From contig NZ_JAKILU010000020.1 of assembly GCF_023283485.1 (NCBI RefSeq), positions 1 through 64,000 of the forward strand: a DNA stretch of 64,000 nt. Direction: 5' to 3'. Within the stretch, counting starts at the first letter, position 1, and the number at the start of each line of letters is the position of its first letter. Of the stretch, positions 38,394-47,400 are shown in pieces. The translations under genes were made by a program, and so were the position numbers. This DNA comes from Shewanella glacialipiscicola (lineage in GTDB: Bacteria > Pseudomonadota > Gammaproteobacteria > Enterobacterales > Shewanellaceae). The notes beneath the pieces were generated by a model. That model was not told the DNA's origin and did no database searches. It saw nothing but the letters and a program-made list of their open reading frames with translations.

Positions 38394-39350
38394 TTAAGGT
38401 ACTGCAACTTGACTCAAAATGTGGTTGATTACGTGCTCGCGGCTCACGCCTTCGGCCTGCGCTTGATAGCTCAGTAATAATCTGTGTCTTAACACATTGG
38501 GCGCAACGGCTTGAATGTCTTCTGGTGAAACAAAGTCTCGTTCGTGCAGCCAAGCGCGGGCGCGGGCGCAGCGTTCTAACGAAATCGTTGCGCGCGGGCT
38601 GACGCCATACTCTAGCCATTTAGCTAAGTCTTCGCTGTAACGTGAAGGCTCGCGGGTCGCCATAACAATTTCGACTATGTACTTTTCGAGCGGTTCGGCA
38701 AGATAGATTTCCATGGCTTCATCACGGGCGGCAAACACATCCGCCTGCGCAATTGGCTCCATTGTTGGCAACTCGTGGGTTAATGCTTCTTTACGCGATT
38801 GGCGCAGAATTTCGATTTCAGTTTCGCCGCTTGGGTAATCAAGATTTAAATGCATTAAAAAACGGTCAAGCTGTGCTTCCGGCAGAGGATAAGTGCCTTC
38901 GTTTTCTAACGGATTTTGGGTTGCCATTACTAAAAACAGCGGCGGAAGCTTATAACTGTGCTTACCGACAGTAACTTGACCTTCGGCCATGGCTTCTAAT
39001 AAGGCCGATTGTACTTTGGCTGGAGCTCGGTTAATTTCGTCGGCTAAGATTAAATTGTGAAAAATCGGTCCGGCTTCAAATTCAAAAGTACCAGTTTGCG
39101 AGCGATAAATATCGGTACCAGTTAAGTCAGCAGGTAACAAATCAGGGGTGAATTGAATGCGGTGAAAATCGCCCTCAACCCCGTCACATAAGGCTTTCAC
39201 CGCACGGGTCTTAGCAAGTCCTGGCGGCCCTTCAACTAATAAGTGGCCATTGGCAATTAAGGCAATGAGCAGATTTTCGGTCAATACTGGTTGCCCTAAA
39301 ACAACCTTATTGAGGTAAGTGCGTAATGCATGGAAGCGACTCAAAGGCAT
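38394..39350 (-). CDS. MoxR-type AAA+ ATPase
   Basis: A 318-residue AAA+ protein, first gene of the bat operon. Walker A is GPPGLAKTR, Walker B LILADEINRAP, sensor 1 MATQNP and the arginine region PLPEAQLDRFL, all as in MoxR. MoxR ATPases act as chaperone-like factors that mature metal-dependent VWA protein complexes. No separate promoter is seen before the downstream genes, so one transcript probably runs from here to BatD (39350 to 32131). Confidence 0.93.
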   Translation of the reverse strand: MPLSRFHALRTYLNKVVLGQPVLTENLLIALIANGHLLVEGPPGLAKTRAVKALCDGVEGDFHRIQFTPDLLPADLTGTDIYRSQTGTFEFEAGPIFHNLILADEINRAPAKVQSALLEAMAEGQVTVGKHSYKLPPLFLVMATQNPLENEGTYPLPEAQLDRFLMHLNLDYPSGETEIEILRQSRKEALTHELPTMEPIAQADVFAARDEAMEIYLAEPLEKYIVEIVMATREPSRYSEDLAKWLEYGVSPRATISLERCARARAWLHERDFVSPEDIQAVAPNVLRHRLLLSYQAQAEGVSREHVINHILSQVAVP

Positions 39351-39498
39351 GATGCTACTCGTTTTATTATGTTGAAAATACGTATGTGGGCTATAGACAA
39401 CAGCTATGGTAAAGAATTCCCTTAGGGTTTGGCTAGTGTTAAAAAAACAAACAGGTGTTTAAAACTTGCTGACAAGAAGTTAGAATCAGATCACACTT

Positions 39499-39515
39499 TA
39501 ATGGTCAGACCTGTT
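39499..39515 (+). promoter_or_regulatory. FadR-type operator upstream of fadIJ
   Basis: TAATGGTCAGACCTGTT fits the FadR consensus AnCTGGTCnGACCTGTT at all fixed positions except positions 1 and 3. It lies 98 nt before the fadI start codon, in the moxR/fadI divergent gap. Confidence 0.72.
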
Positions 39516-39612
39516 ATTGGGCGATTTTCGCCGTAAATCAATGGGTCAAACACGGAAATCGATAGCGCCGCCTGAAATCTCTCAGCGATTGCGCACATAA
39601 AGAGGGTGACAA

Positions 39613-40923
39613 ATGAGTGATAGACAACAGGTTACGAACGCCAAGGGCGAACGTATCGCCATTGTAGCGGGTTTAAGAACGCCATTCGCAAAGCAAGCCA
39701 CCGCATTTCACGGTGTATCGGCGCTCGATATGGGCAAAATGGTAGTCAATGAATTATTGGCGCGTTCTGAACTTGACCCTAAGCTGATTGAACAGCTGGT
39801 CTATGGACAAGTCGTGCAAATGCCTGCTGCACCTAACATTGCTCGTGAAATCGTACTTGGTACTGGCATGAATGTATCGACCGATGCCTATAGTGTCACT
39901 CGCGCTTGTGCTACGAGCTTTCAATCTGCCGTAAACGTAGCTGAATCTATCATGACGGGTAATATCGAAATCGGTATTGCCGGCGGCGCTGATTCATCCT
40001 CTGTATTGCCTATCGGTGTGTCAAAAAAGTTAGCCCATGCGTTAGTCGATTTGAATAAAGCCCGTAGCTTTGGGCAAAAATTACAAATATTCCGCCGTTT
40101 AGGCATTAAGGATTTATTTCCAGTGCCGCCTGCGGTAGCTGAGTATTCGACGGGCTTATCTATGGGGCAAACCGCTGAGCAGATGGCAAAGACCTACAAT
40201 ATTAGCCGTGCCGACCAAGATGCGTTAGCACACCGCTCGCACACGTTAGCGAGTGAAACTTGGGCCGCTGGCAAACTTCGCGATGAAGTGATGGTGGCCC
40301 ATATACCACCATATAAGCAGTTTATCGATCGTGATAACAATATCCGCGACAACTCTGTACTTGAGTCATACGCTAAATTACGCCCGGCTTTTGATCGGCA
40401 GCATGGCACTGTGACGGCTGCCAATAGTACGCCACTGACGGACGGTGCATCGGCCATCATTCTAATGAGCGAAGGTCGAGCCAAAGCTTTAGGTTATCAG
40501 CCTATTGGTTATATTAAGAGTTACGCCTTTAGCGCCATTGATGTATGGCAAGACATGTTGATGGGGCCGTCTTACGCGACGCCACTGGCACTGAAACGCG
40601 CTGGAATGGAGTTAGAAGACCTCACGCTAATTGAAATGCACGAGGCTTTTGCAGCGCAGACATTAGCCAATATGCAGATGTTTGCTTCGAAAAAATTTGC
40701 CGAAGAAAAACTCGGTCGTAACCGCGCCATTGGTGAAATCGACATGAGTAAGTTTAACGTGCTCGGCGGCTCGCTGGCCTATGGTCATCCTTTTGCTGCA
40801 ACGGGAACTCGTTTGATTACGCAAGTGTGTCGTGAACTGAAACGTCGCGGTGGTGGAACTGGCCTAACTACGGCTTGTGCGGCCGGTGGTTTAGGTGTGG
40901 CTATGATAGTAGAAGTGGAGTAA
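39613..40923 (+). CDS. fadI: Acetyl-CoA acyltransferase (thiolase), beta-oxidation
   Basis: A 436-residue thiolase that cleaves 3-ketoacyl-CoA. The nucleophile Cys99 is in [10 protein letters not shown], the His in [14 protein letters not shown] and the second Cys in TACAAGGLG. Length and start match FadI (anaerobic/alternative complex) rather than FadA (about 387). It forms an operon with fadJ, whose ATG follows 5 nt after the fadI stop. RBS: AGAGGGTG before the ATG. Confidence 0.96.
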   Translation: MSDRQQVTNAKGERIAIVAGLRTPFAKQATAFHGVSALDMGKMVVNELLARSELDPKLIEQLVYGQVVQMPAAPNIAREIVLGTGMNVSTDAYSVTRACATSFQSAVNVAESIMTGNIEIGIAGGADSSSVLPIGVSKKLAHALVDLNKARSFGQKLQIFRRLGIKDLFPVPPAVAEYSTGLSMGQTAEQMAKTYNISRADQDALAHRSHTLASETWAAGKLRDEVMVAHIPPYKQFIDRDNNIRDNSVLESYAKLRPAFDRQHGTVTAANSTPLTDGASAIILMSEGRAKALGYQPIGYIKSYAFSAIDVWQDMLMGPSYATPLALKRAGMELEDLTLIEMHEAFAAQTLANMQMFASKKFAEEKLGRNRAIGEIDMSKFNVLGGSLAYGHPFAATGTRLITQVCRELKRRGGGTGLTTACAAGGLGVAMIVEVE

Positions 40924-40928
40924 TCGGC

Positions 40929-43049
40929 ATGGAAAAGACCTTTAATTTAACCCGCCGCGACGACGGTATTGCCATTTTGACAATGGATGTTCCTGGTGAA
41001 ACCATGAACACCTTAAAAACACAGTTTGGCCTTGAAATCAGTGAAATTCTGGCCGAGATCAAGAGTGATTTGAGTATTCGCGGTTTAGTGCTTATATCGG
41101 GTAAAAAAGATTCTTTTGTCGCGGGCGCGGATATCTCCATGCTCGATGCCTGTAAAACGGCGGGCGATGCCAAAGCCTTATCCCAGCAAGGTCATGTGGT
41201 TTTTAATGAGCTAGAAGCGTTAAAAATCCCAGTGGTTGCGGCTATCCATGGGGCCTGCTTAGGTGGTGGTTTAGAGTTAGCATTAGCCTGTCATCAAAGG
41301 GTATGTAGTGACGATGGCAAGACTATGCTCGGTGTACCTGAAGTGCAACTGGGTTTATTGCCAGGTGGCGGCGGTACTCAACGTTTGCCACGTTTAGTTG
41401 GTATTTCGACTGCTTTAGACATGATGTTGACCGGTAAACAAATTCGACCTAAACAAGCCTTGAAAATGGGCTTAGTAAATGATGTTGTGCCGCAGACTAT
41501 TTTGCTTCAAACCGCGGTCGATATGGCGCTTGCGGGCAAACGCGCACCGAAACCGGTTAAAAAGTCACTTGTTAATCAAGTGCTTGAAGGCACAAGCTTT
41601 GGCCGTAACATTATTTTTAGCCAAGCGACTAAACAAGTCGAAAAGAAAACCCAAGGCAATTATCCCGCCCCTGCCAAAATAATTGATTGCGTGCGCCAAG
41701 GGATTGCTAAGGGCATGCAAAAAGGCTTAGAAATCGAAGCCAGCCATTTTGCCGAGTTAGTGGTATCTAAAGAGTCTGAAGCACTGCGCAGTATTTTCTT
41801 CGCGACTACAGAAATGAAGAAAGAAACCGGCGCAGTGGGTGCGATTCCCCGCAAAGTGAAAAAAGCCGTGATCTTAGGCGGTGGCTTAATGGGCGGCGGT
41901 ATTGCATCGGTGACAACGACCAAGGCTAAGATCCCCGTTCGCGTCAAAGACATCAGTGAAAAAGGTTTAAGCAATGCGCTAGCCTACGCTTATAAGCTAT
42001 TGGATAAAGGCGTAAAACGTCGCCACATGACGCCTGCTGCCCGTGACAATTTAATGGCATTGATGACTACAACCACAGAGTATAAAGGCGTAAAAGATGC
42101 CGATATCGTCGTGGAAGCAGTATTTGAAGACTTAGCGCTTAAGCATCAAATGGTAAAGGACATTGAGCGTGAATGCGGCGAGCATACTATTTTTGCCTCA
42201 AACACTTCATCATTACCGATTAGTCAAATCGCCGAGGCGGCGACGCGTCCTGAGAACGTTATTGGTCTACATTATTTCTCGCCAGTAGAGAAAATGCCGC
42301 TGGTGGAAGTCATTGCCCACGCTAAAACATCGGCAGAAACTATTGCAACCACGGTCGCATTTGCTCGTAAGCAAGGTAAAACGCCGATAGTGGTGCAGGA
42401 TGGCGCAGGTTTTTATGTGAATCGAATTCTAGCGCTCTACATGAACGAGGCCGCGCAATTATTACTTGAAGGCCAGAGTGTTGAGCATTTAGATAAAGCC
42501 TTAATAAAGTTTGGTTTCCCTGTTGGACCTATTACTTTACTCGACGAAGTGGGTATCGATGTGGGCGCAAAAATTTCACCGATCCTTGAGAAGGAATTGG
42601 GTGAACGTTTTAGAGCGCCAGCCGCATTTGACAAGCTTTTGGCTGACGATCGTAAAGGCCGTAAAAATGGCAAAGGTTTCTATCAATACGGCGCATCGAG
42701 CAAGAAAACTAAAACCGTCGATGAAACTGTGTATGGCGTATTAGGCATTAAACCCGGCACGAATAAGGATGCCAAAGCGGTTGCTGAGCGATGCGTCGTG
42801 CAAATGCTTAACGAAGCCGTACGTTGTTTAGATGATGGTATTATCGCATCGCCAAGAGATGGTGATATTGGGGCTATTTTCGGCATTGGTTTCCCGCCAT
42901 TCCTCGGTGGTCCATTCCATTATATTGATACTTTGGGCGCAGCTAACTTAGTGCGAATTCTTGAGGGCTATCAAAGTCAATTAGGTAGCAGATTCGAACC
43001 TTGCGAACGCTTAAAAACGATGGCTCAAGAAAACTCGCGCTTCTTCTAA
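40929..43049 (+). CDS. fadJ: Fatty acid oxidation complex alpha subunit
   Basis: A 706-residue two-domain enzyme. Residues about 1-190 form the enoyl-CoA hydratase (crotonase) with HGACLGGGLELALACH and PEVQLGLLPGGGGTQRLPR. Residues about 300-700 form 3-hydroxyacyl-CoA dehydrogenase with the NAD loop GGGLMGGGIAS and GLHYFSPVEKMPLVEV. It works with the FadI thiolase. The open frame extends to 40875, but the ATG at 40929 has GTGGAG overlapping the fadI stop and matches the family start (MEKTFNLTRR). Confidence 0.96.
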   Translation: MEKTFNLTRRDDGIAILTMDVPGETMNTLKTQFGLEISEILAEIKSDLSIRGLVLISGKKDSFVAGADISMLDACKTAGDAKALSQQGHVVFNELEALKIPVVAAIHGACLGGGLELALACHQRVCSDDGKTMLGVPEVQLGLLPGGGGTQRLPRLVGISTALDMMLTGKQIRPKQALKMGLVNDVVPQTILLQTAVDMALAGKRAPKPVKKSLVNQVLEGTSFGRNIIFSQATKQVEKKTQGNYPAPAKIIDCVRQGIAKGMQKGLEIEASHFAELVVSKESEALRSIFFATTEMKKETGAVGAIPRKVKKAVILGGGLMGGGIASVTTTKAKIPVRVKDISEKGLSNALAYAYKLLDKGVKRRHMTPAARDNLMALMTTTTEYKGVKDADIVVEAVFEDLALKHQMVKDIERECGEHTIFASNTSSLPISQIAEAATRPENVIGLHYFSPVEKMPLVEVIAHAKTSAETIATTVAFARKQGKTPIVVQDGAGFYVNRILALYMNEAAQLLLEGQSVEHLDKALIKFGFPVGPITLLDEVGIDVGAKISPILEKELGERFRAPAAFDKLLADDRKGRKNGKGFYQYGASSKKTKTVDETVYGVLGIKPGTNKDAKAVAERCVVQMLNEAVRCLDDGIIASPRDGDIGAIFGIGFPPFLGGPFHYIDTLGAANLVRILEGYQSQLGSRFEPCERLKTMAQENSRFF

Positions 43050-43071
43050 GTCTTCACCAGGCTATATTGAG

Positions 43072-43103
43072 CAAAAAAGCGGCATGATATTGCCGCTTTT
43101 TTA
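43072..43103 (+). terminator. Terminator of fadIJ
   Basis: Stem AAAAAGCGGCA / TGCCGCTTTTT with a short loop, followed by T residues, about 22 nt after the fadJ stop. Confidence 0.88.
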
Positions 43104-43612
43104 TTACCATAAAGCATAGCTTTGCCTAAAAAACACTCATAATACTGATGCAATTCTTGTATGAGCAGCGCCCTTAAATGGTTGAAGTTGACTTTAATGT
43201 TATTCCCTTGAGTTGGATGCTTTAGTTCAGTGTTTAGTTGACCACTTGTATGTTGATAGCGGGTACGCATAGAACGCTTAGTCTAATATCTGAACGAAGA
43301 TTAACATGGGTATTAATTTGAATGGCTCACAAGCGATTTTTTTGATGGGGAGTGAAATACCGAGCGTTATGATTTTTGTCTGCTGGTTATCGTTATTGCA
43401 TTAACCTCAGCGGATATTGGTGTGTGGCTACATTTACCGCCGTTTTTTCAGTCAAATATTAGTCGTTACTGACTTGTATTCACAGATCTATGACTTACCC
43501 ACTCCTTACAACACACTGCGCTTTGGCCTTGGTAATCATCTTTTGTAACTAAGAGAGCGTTCTAAATGATTTATTTAAAAATCATTTACCAGAAGTCCCT
43601 TTAATATTTATT
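43104..43612. other. Gene-poor stretch after fadJ
   Basis: About 500 bp with no gene above 60 codons. It holds one possible 55-residue membrane-protein frame (43306-43473) and a short AT-rich hairpin near 43565-43588 (AAATGATTT / AAATCATTT). No RNA gene recognised. Confidence 0.55.
43306..43473 (+). CDS. Possible small membrane protein (55 residues)
   Basis: ATG at 43306 to TGA at 43471-43473. The product has one strongly hydrophobic segment in the middle (MIFVLLVIVIAL), followed by a short polar tail with SADIGVWLHLPP. Upstream there is only a weak GAAG element 8 nt before the ATG, so translation is uncertain. It could also be the remnant of a larger gene lost in this insertion region. I do not recognise it. 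Confidence 0.28.
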
Positions 43613-43649
43613 AAAGAATAAAGGGAGCTATGCTCCCTTTATTCTTTTT
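43613..43649. terminator. Strong terminator closing the repeat-peptide operon
   Basis: A 16-bp perfect stem (AAAGAATAAAGGGAGC / GCTCCCTTTATTCTTT) with a 3-nt loop. It lies 66 nt past the stop of the 38-residue peptide gene on the minus strand; the plus strand also ends in a T run, so it can act both ways. Confidence 0.82.
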
Positions 43650-43715
43650 CAGCTTTGCCTAATTTAATTTTTTATCGCTGTTTATTCATTAGGCTCATTA
43701 CTTTAAGGCTTGAAT

Positions 43716-43832
43716 CTAGTTCCACCAACCCTTTGCTGAAATCACTTCAAGTTGGTTTAAACCATCAGGTAACTTAACCTTTTTACGTGCTGGCTTAGAT
43801 AAACCGAGTGCTTTTTTAATTGAATTTAGCAT
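43716..43832 (-). CDS. 38-residue peptide with Gly-Trp-Trp-Asn end, unrecognised
   Basis: ATG at 43832 to TAG at 43716-43718. The ribosome binding site AAGGAG lies 7 nt before the ATG, which is a near-perfect arrangement and the main evidence that the frame is real. The product has a basic N-terminal part (MLNSIKKALGLSKPARKKVK), then LPDGLNQLEVISAKGWWN. The first 20 residues could form an amphipathic helix, and the tail carries two adjacent Trp residues. The division into a charged leader and an aromatic core resembles precursors of ribosomally made, modified peptides or secreted signal peptides, but no modification or export gene is adjacent. The gene starts 26 nt after the repeat-protein gene, so both are surely on one transcript. 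Confidence 0.7.
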   Translation of the reverse strand: MLNSIKKALGLSKPARKKVKLPDGLNQLEVISAKGWWN

Positions 43833-43858
43833 AGTTATGCTCCTTAACCTGATTAATA

Positions 43859-44302
43859 TTATGCAACTTCAGAGTTAATTAATTTTACGCATGGGTGACC
43901 TGCGACTTCGAGATGTCTGAATTTCACCGCTGGGTGACCAGCAATTTCAAGAGGTTTAAATTTCACCGCTGGGTGACCAGCAATTTCAAGATGTTTAAAT
44001 TTCACCGCTGGGTGACCAGCAATTTCAAGATGTTTGAATTTCACGGCAGGGTGGCCAGCTATTTCAAGAGGTTTAAATTTCACCGCTGGGTGGCCGGCTA
44101 TTTGAAGAGGTTTGAATTTCACCGCTGGGTGGCCAGCTATTTCAAGAGGTTTTATTTCAAGAGGTTTAAATTTCACTGCAGGATGCCCTGTAGCCTCAAG
44201 CGAAGTTTGTTCAGAATTGCTCGTCGCTTCAAGTGCTGAAGAATTTGCTACAAAGCCAATTGAAGATAATAAAGTAACGGTTACTAGGATTCCTTTAATC
44301 AT
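43859..44302 (-). CDS. Secreted protein of eight GHPAVKF repeats, unrecognised
   Basis: 147 residues. Residues 1-23 form a Sec signal peptide (MIKGILVTVTLLSSIGFVANSSA, cleaved after SSA). After a short Ser/Glu/Thr spacer with two LEAT copies, residues 38-147 consist of eight 13-residue repeats of AGHPAVKFKPLEI. The first has an extra KPLEI duplication, the Pro/His position varies, and the last is AGHPCVKLINSEV with the only Cys. The DNA unit is 39 bp. I know no family with this repeat. Possibilities are a repetitive precursor cut into small peptides, a His-rich metal-binding periplasmic protein, or a short beta-solenoid. RBS GAGAGAG precedes the ATG. A sigma-54-type promoter lies 58-73 nt upstream. 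Confidence 0.85.
   Translation of the reverse strand: MIKGILVTVTLLSSIGFVANSSALEATSNSEQTSLEATGHPAVKFKPLEIKPLEIAGHPAVKFKPLQIAGHPAVKFKPLEIAGHPAVKFKHLEIAGHPAVKFKHLEIAGHPAVKFKPLEIAGHPAVKFRHLEVAGHPCVKLINSEVA
43865..44194 (-). repeat. 39-bp tandem coding repeats
   Basis: Eight tandem, slightly diverged 39-bp units that encode the GHPAVKF repeats, plus one 15-bp partial duplication after the first unit. Units nearest the 3' end of the gene are the most diverged. Because the unit contains no stop on the other strand, it also creates a false 114-codon frame there. Confidence 0.9.
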
Positions 44303-44359
44303 TCTAATTCTCTCTCAGGGTAGTTGATATTGATTTATTATTGACACTAACAGTACTGA

Positions 44360-44375
44360 TGCATGTGTTGTGCCA
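44360..44375 (-). promoter_or_regulatory. Sigma-54 (RpoN)-type promoter for the repeat-peptide operon
   Basis: The minus strand reads TGGCACAACACATGCA. The -24 GG and -12 GC dinucleotides are present with exactly the spacing of the consensus TGGCAC-N5-TTGCA; one T of the -12 element is replaced by A. Transcription would start near 44349, about 46 nt before the ATG. The gap between the two genes is only 109 bp, so a promoter is expected here. Confidence 0.6.
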
Positions 44376-44411
44376 ATGTTTAAACTTGCAATCAAGTTGA
44401 GAGTTAAGTGA

Positions 44412-47400
44412 TTAGATAATGTTTCTATTCATATCGGGTTTGGCTATATTTTCTTGGAGTAGCAGAGTAAACTCACTTTCTTTGATGGCCTTACTAAAAA
44501 TATAACCTTGAATTTCTTCGCAGTTGAGCGCTCGTAAAATATTTAATTGTGCCGTCTGCTCTACGCCTTCACCTACCACTGATAGCCCCATGTTATGGGC
44601 GATTGTGATAATAGAATCGACCATTTTTAGATCGCGATCAGACTTATCAATATCGTCAACAAACGCTTTATCAATCTTCAAAGTATGAATTGGGAAGCGT
44701 TTTAAGTATGAGAGTGATGAGTACCCAGTACCAAAATCATCGAGTGCTAGACTTACGCCCATTTTAGCCAGTTGTTGCATGACAATAATTGCTGTTTCCG
44801 GCTGTTTAATGACGGTACCTTCAGTAATTTCTAATTCTAGATGACAAGCTGGCAGTTTAGTAAGTCTTAAAATTGACTCAATTCGTTGTTGAAGATCGGG
44901 GAGGGCAAATTGACGTGACGATAAATTGACAGCAACCCTGCCGCTAAATATTCCTTGTTCCCGCCAATTCTGTGCGGCGAAACAGGCTTTACGTAATACA
45001 ATTTCACCAATTTCAACAATTAAACCATTTTCTTCGGCTAGAGGAATAAAATCATTCGGTGGAATTAAACCATGTATTGGATGATTTAATCTAACCAAAG
45101 CCTCCATACCAGTAATTTTACCGCGTTTAAGATCAATTTTAGGTTGATAATAGACTTCGAATAAATCTTCCTTTAAACCTTCACGAATTAAGGTTTCCAC
45201 CTCTAATTGACGAATAGCATGTTGGTTTAATGGCTCTGAATAAAACTGATAACAATTACCTCCTGCTGATTTAGCATGGTACATAGCGATATCAGCTTTT
45301 CTCAATAATGCTTGCTCGTTTTGCTCATCCTCTGGAAATAATACGATACCAATACTTAATCCTAAGACTAACAGTTCATTATTAATTTCAAAGGCTGGTT
45401 TTAGTCCTTCTATAATACGACTTGCGATTGCTGCACTGGCATTTATATCTGAAATTTTATCGAGTACAATTGCAAACTCATCTCCACCTAATCGGTAAAT
45501 ACTAGTATTTTTAGGCAGTAATGATTTTATACGCACTGAAACCTGTTGTAGTAATGTGTCTCCAACCTGATGACCTAAGGAGTCATTAATACGTTTGAAA
45601 TTATCAAGATCGAGTACCATTAGAGCATGGGCTATTTCTTTATTGACTAAGTTACTTAAGGTGACTTGTAAATTTGAACGATTTGGGAGTCCAGTCAATA
45701 CATCATTATTTGTTAGTTTTCTAAGTTCTTCTTCTTGTTGTTTTCGTCTTGATATATCGGAAAAAATGCCAACATAGTGTGATAATTCACCTTGTTCATC
45801 ATAGATTGCGTCGATAGTGAGTTCCATATTAAAGCGACTTTTGTCTCCTCTTATTGCTTCGACTTCATTTGTCCATCGACCTTGCTGTTTTAATATTGTT
45901 CTGATTTGAGTGGAAAAGGTTTCGGGATATAAATCAAATGTGAGTACGTTGCCAATAAAATCAGTTCTGTTACGTAATGAAATCTTGCAGCAAGCTTCAT
46001 TAACTTCGACAAAACGGTATTCACCGTCGAGGATAAACATGCCTTCCGAAATATTTTCAATTGCCTTTTCAAACAATTTTAATTGTTCTTCTTTCTGTTT
46101 AAATTGGCTAATATTTTTAATTGTACCTGTCATACGCAGGGCATTATCTTTGTCATCACGCTCTACAATTTTGGCGCGATCTAAGATCCATATCCAATTG
46201 TCATCTTTACCTTTCACCCTGTATGCCGCTTCGAAATGATCTGTTTCACCATAAAAATGCTTATTGAGCGCTTCTCGAACACGTTCTTGATCCATTGGAT
46301 GTATATTACTCTCTTCATCCGATTTACCCGAGCGATGTCCATCACGCGGAAATTCAAGTGCTCCCCAGATATTTGAGCGGAAAATATTGCCAGTTTCTAT
46401 ATCCCAGTCCCACATTTCATCACCACTTCCCCATAGGGAAAGCTTTAATCTTTCCTCACTTAATGCAATTTGTTTTTGCGTTTCTCGACGACGTAAAATA
46501 GTTTTTACTATTAAAAATAAAATTAATATTATAATTACTAAATATATCGATTTCGCTTGAAATGATGACCACCAAGGAGGTGTTATAATGACTGAAAGCT
46601 CTTTTATTGATGCTTTCTCACCAGAAAGAGAGTTAACGGCATATACTTGAAAATTATATTGTCCTGGCGATAGATTTGTATACGTAGCTGAGTTCGTTCC
46701 ATTTGCTGATATCCATGTATCAGAAAGACCATGCATTCTATAGTAGTAGTTGGTAGATGAGTCGTCTGACATTGGTGATGTAAAATTAAATGAGAATGGA
46801 TAATCAGAATATTTTAAGGTTATTTCATTCTTAGTAATATTTTCTTTGTTAAAGACGTTGCTTTCTTTTTCTTGTTTTATATTAAAGACTAAAAACTCTG
46901 ATATTTCAGTTCTATTTGTTTTGCTATTTTTAATGTAGTTTATTATATCAGCAGGTGATACCAAACTAACTCCATTTATACCAGCAAGTAAAACATGACC
47001 ATTAACATCTATCCCACTCGGTGAGTTATACTCATGTTGACTTCCATTTGATGTTTTTAGGATGTATTTTTTCTTACTTTCCTTTTCATATATAATTACT
47101 TCACTCAGCGATGCCGCAGTTAAAAAGTTATTACTATTAACGATGGAATAGATTTCTTTTTTATTAGAGAACACTTTAGAAATGTTATTGTTTTGTGTGT
47201 TGTAGAACATTAATGATGTCGATGTTCCAAAATAAATTCCATTGTCGCCTTTCTCTATGCTGTATGTTATTTCTTCGCTTAAATTTTTTAACGAACCATT
47301 CTCATACTTTTTAAGGCCACCTTGACCTGCAATATAAATGAAATTTTCCGACTCTAATTCAATATCAAAAACTGGTTCATTCTTTTTAGTATTAATACTG

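Noticed and set aside
43865..44194. Regular 39-bp repeats reminiscent of a CRISPR array
   Set aside because: The repeats are directly tandem without unique spacers and are all in one reading frame encoding a secreted protein; no cas genes nearby.
43895..44239. 114-codon plus-strand frame antisense to the repeat gene
   Set aside because: It exists only because the 39-bp repeat unit has no stop on that strand; it has no ribosome binding site and no signal, and the minus-strand frame has a signal peptide, start context and promoter.
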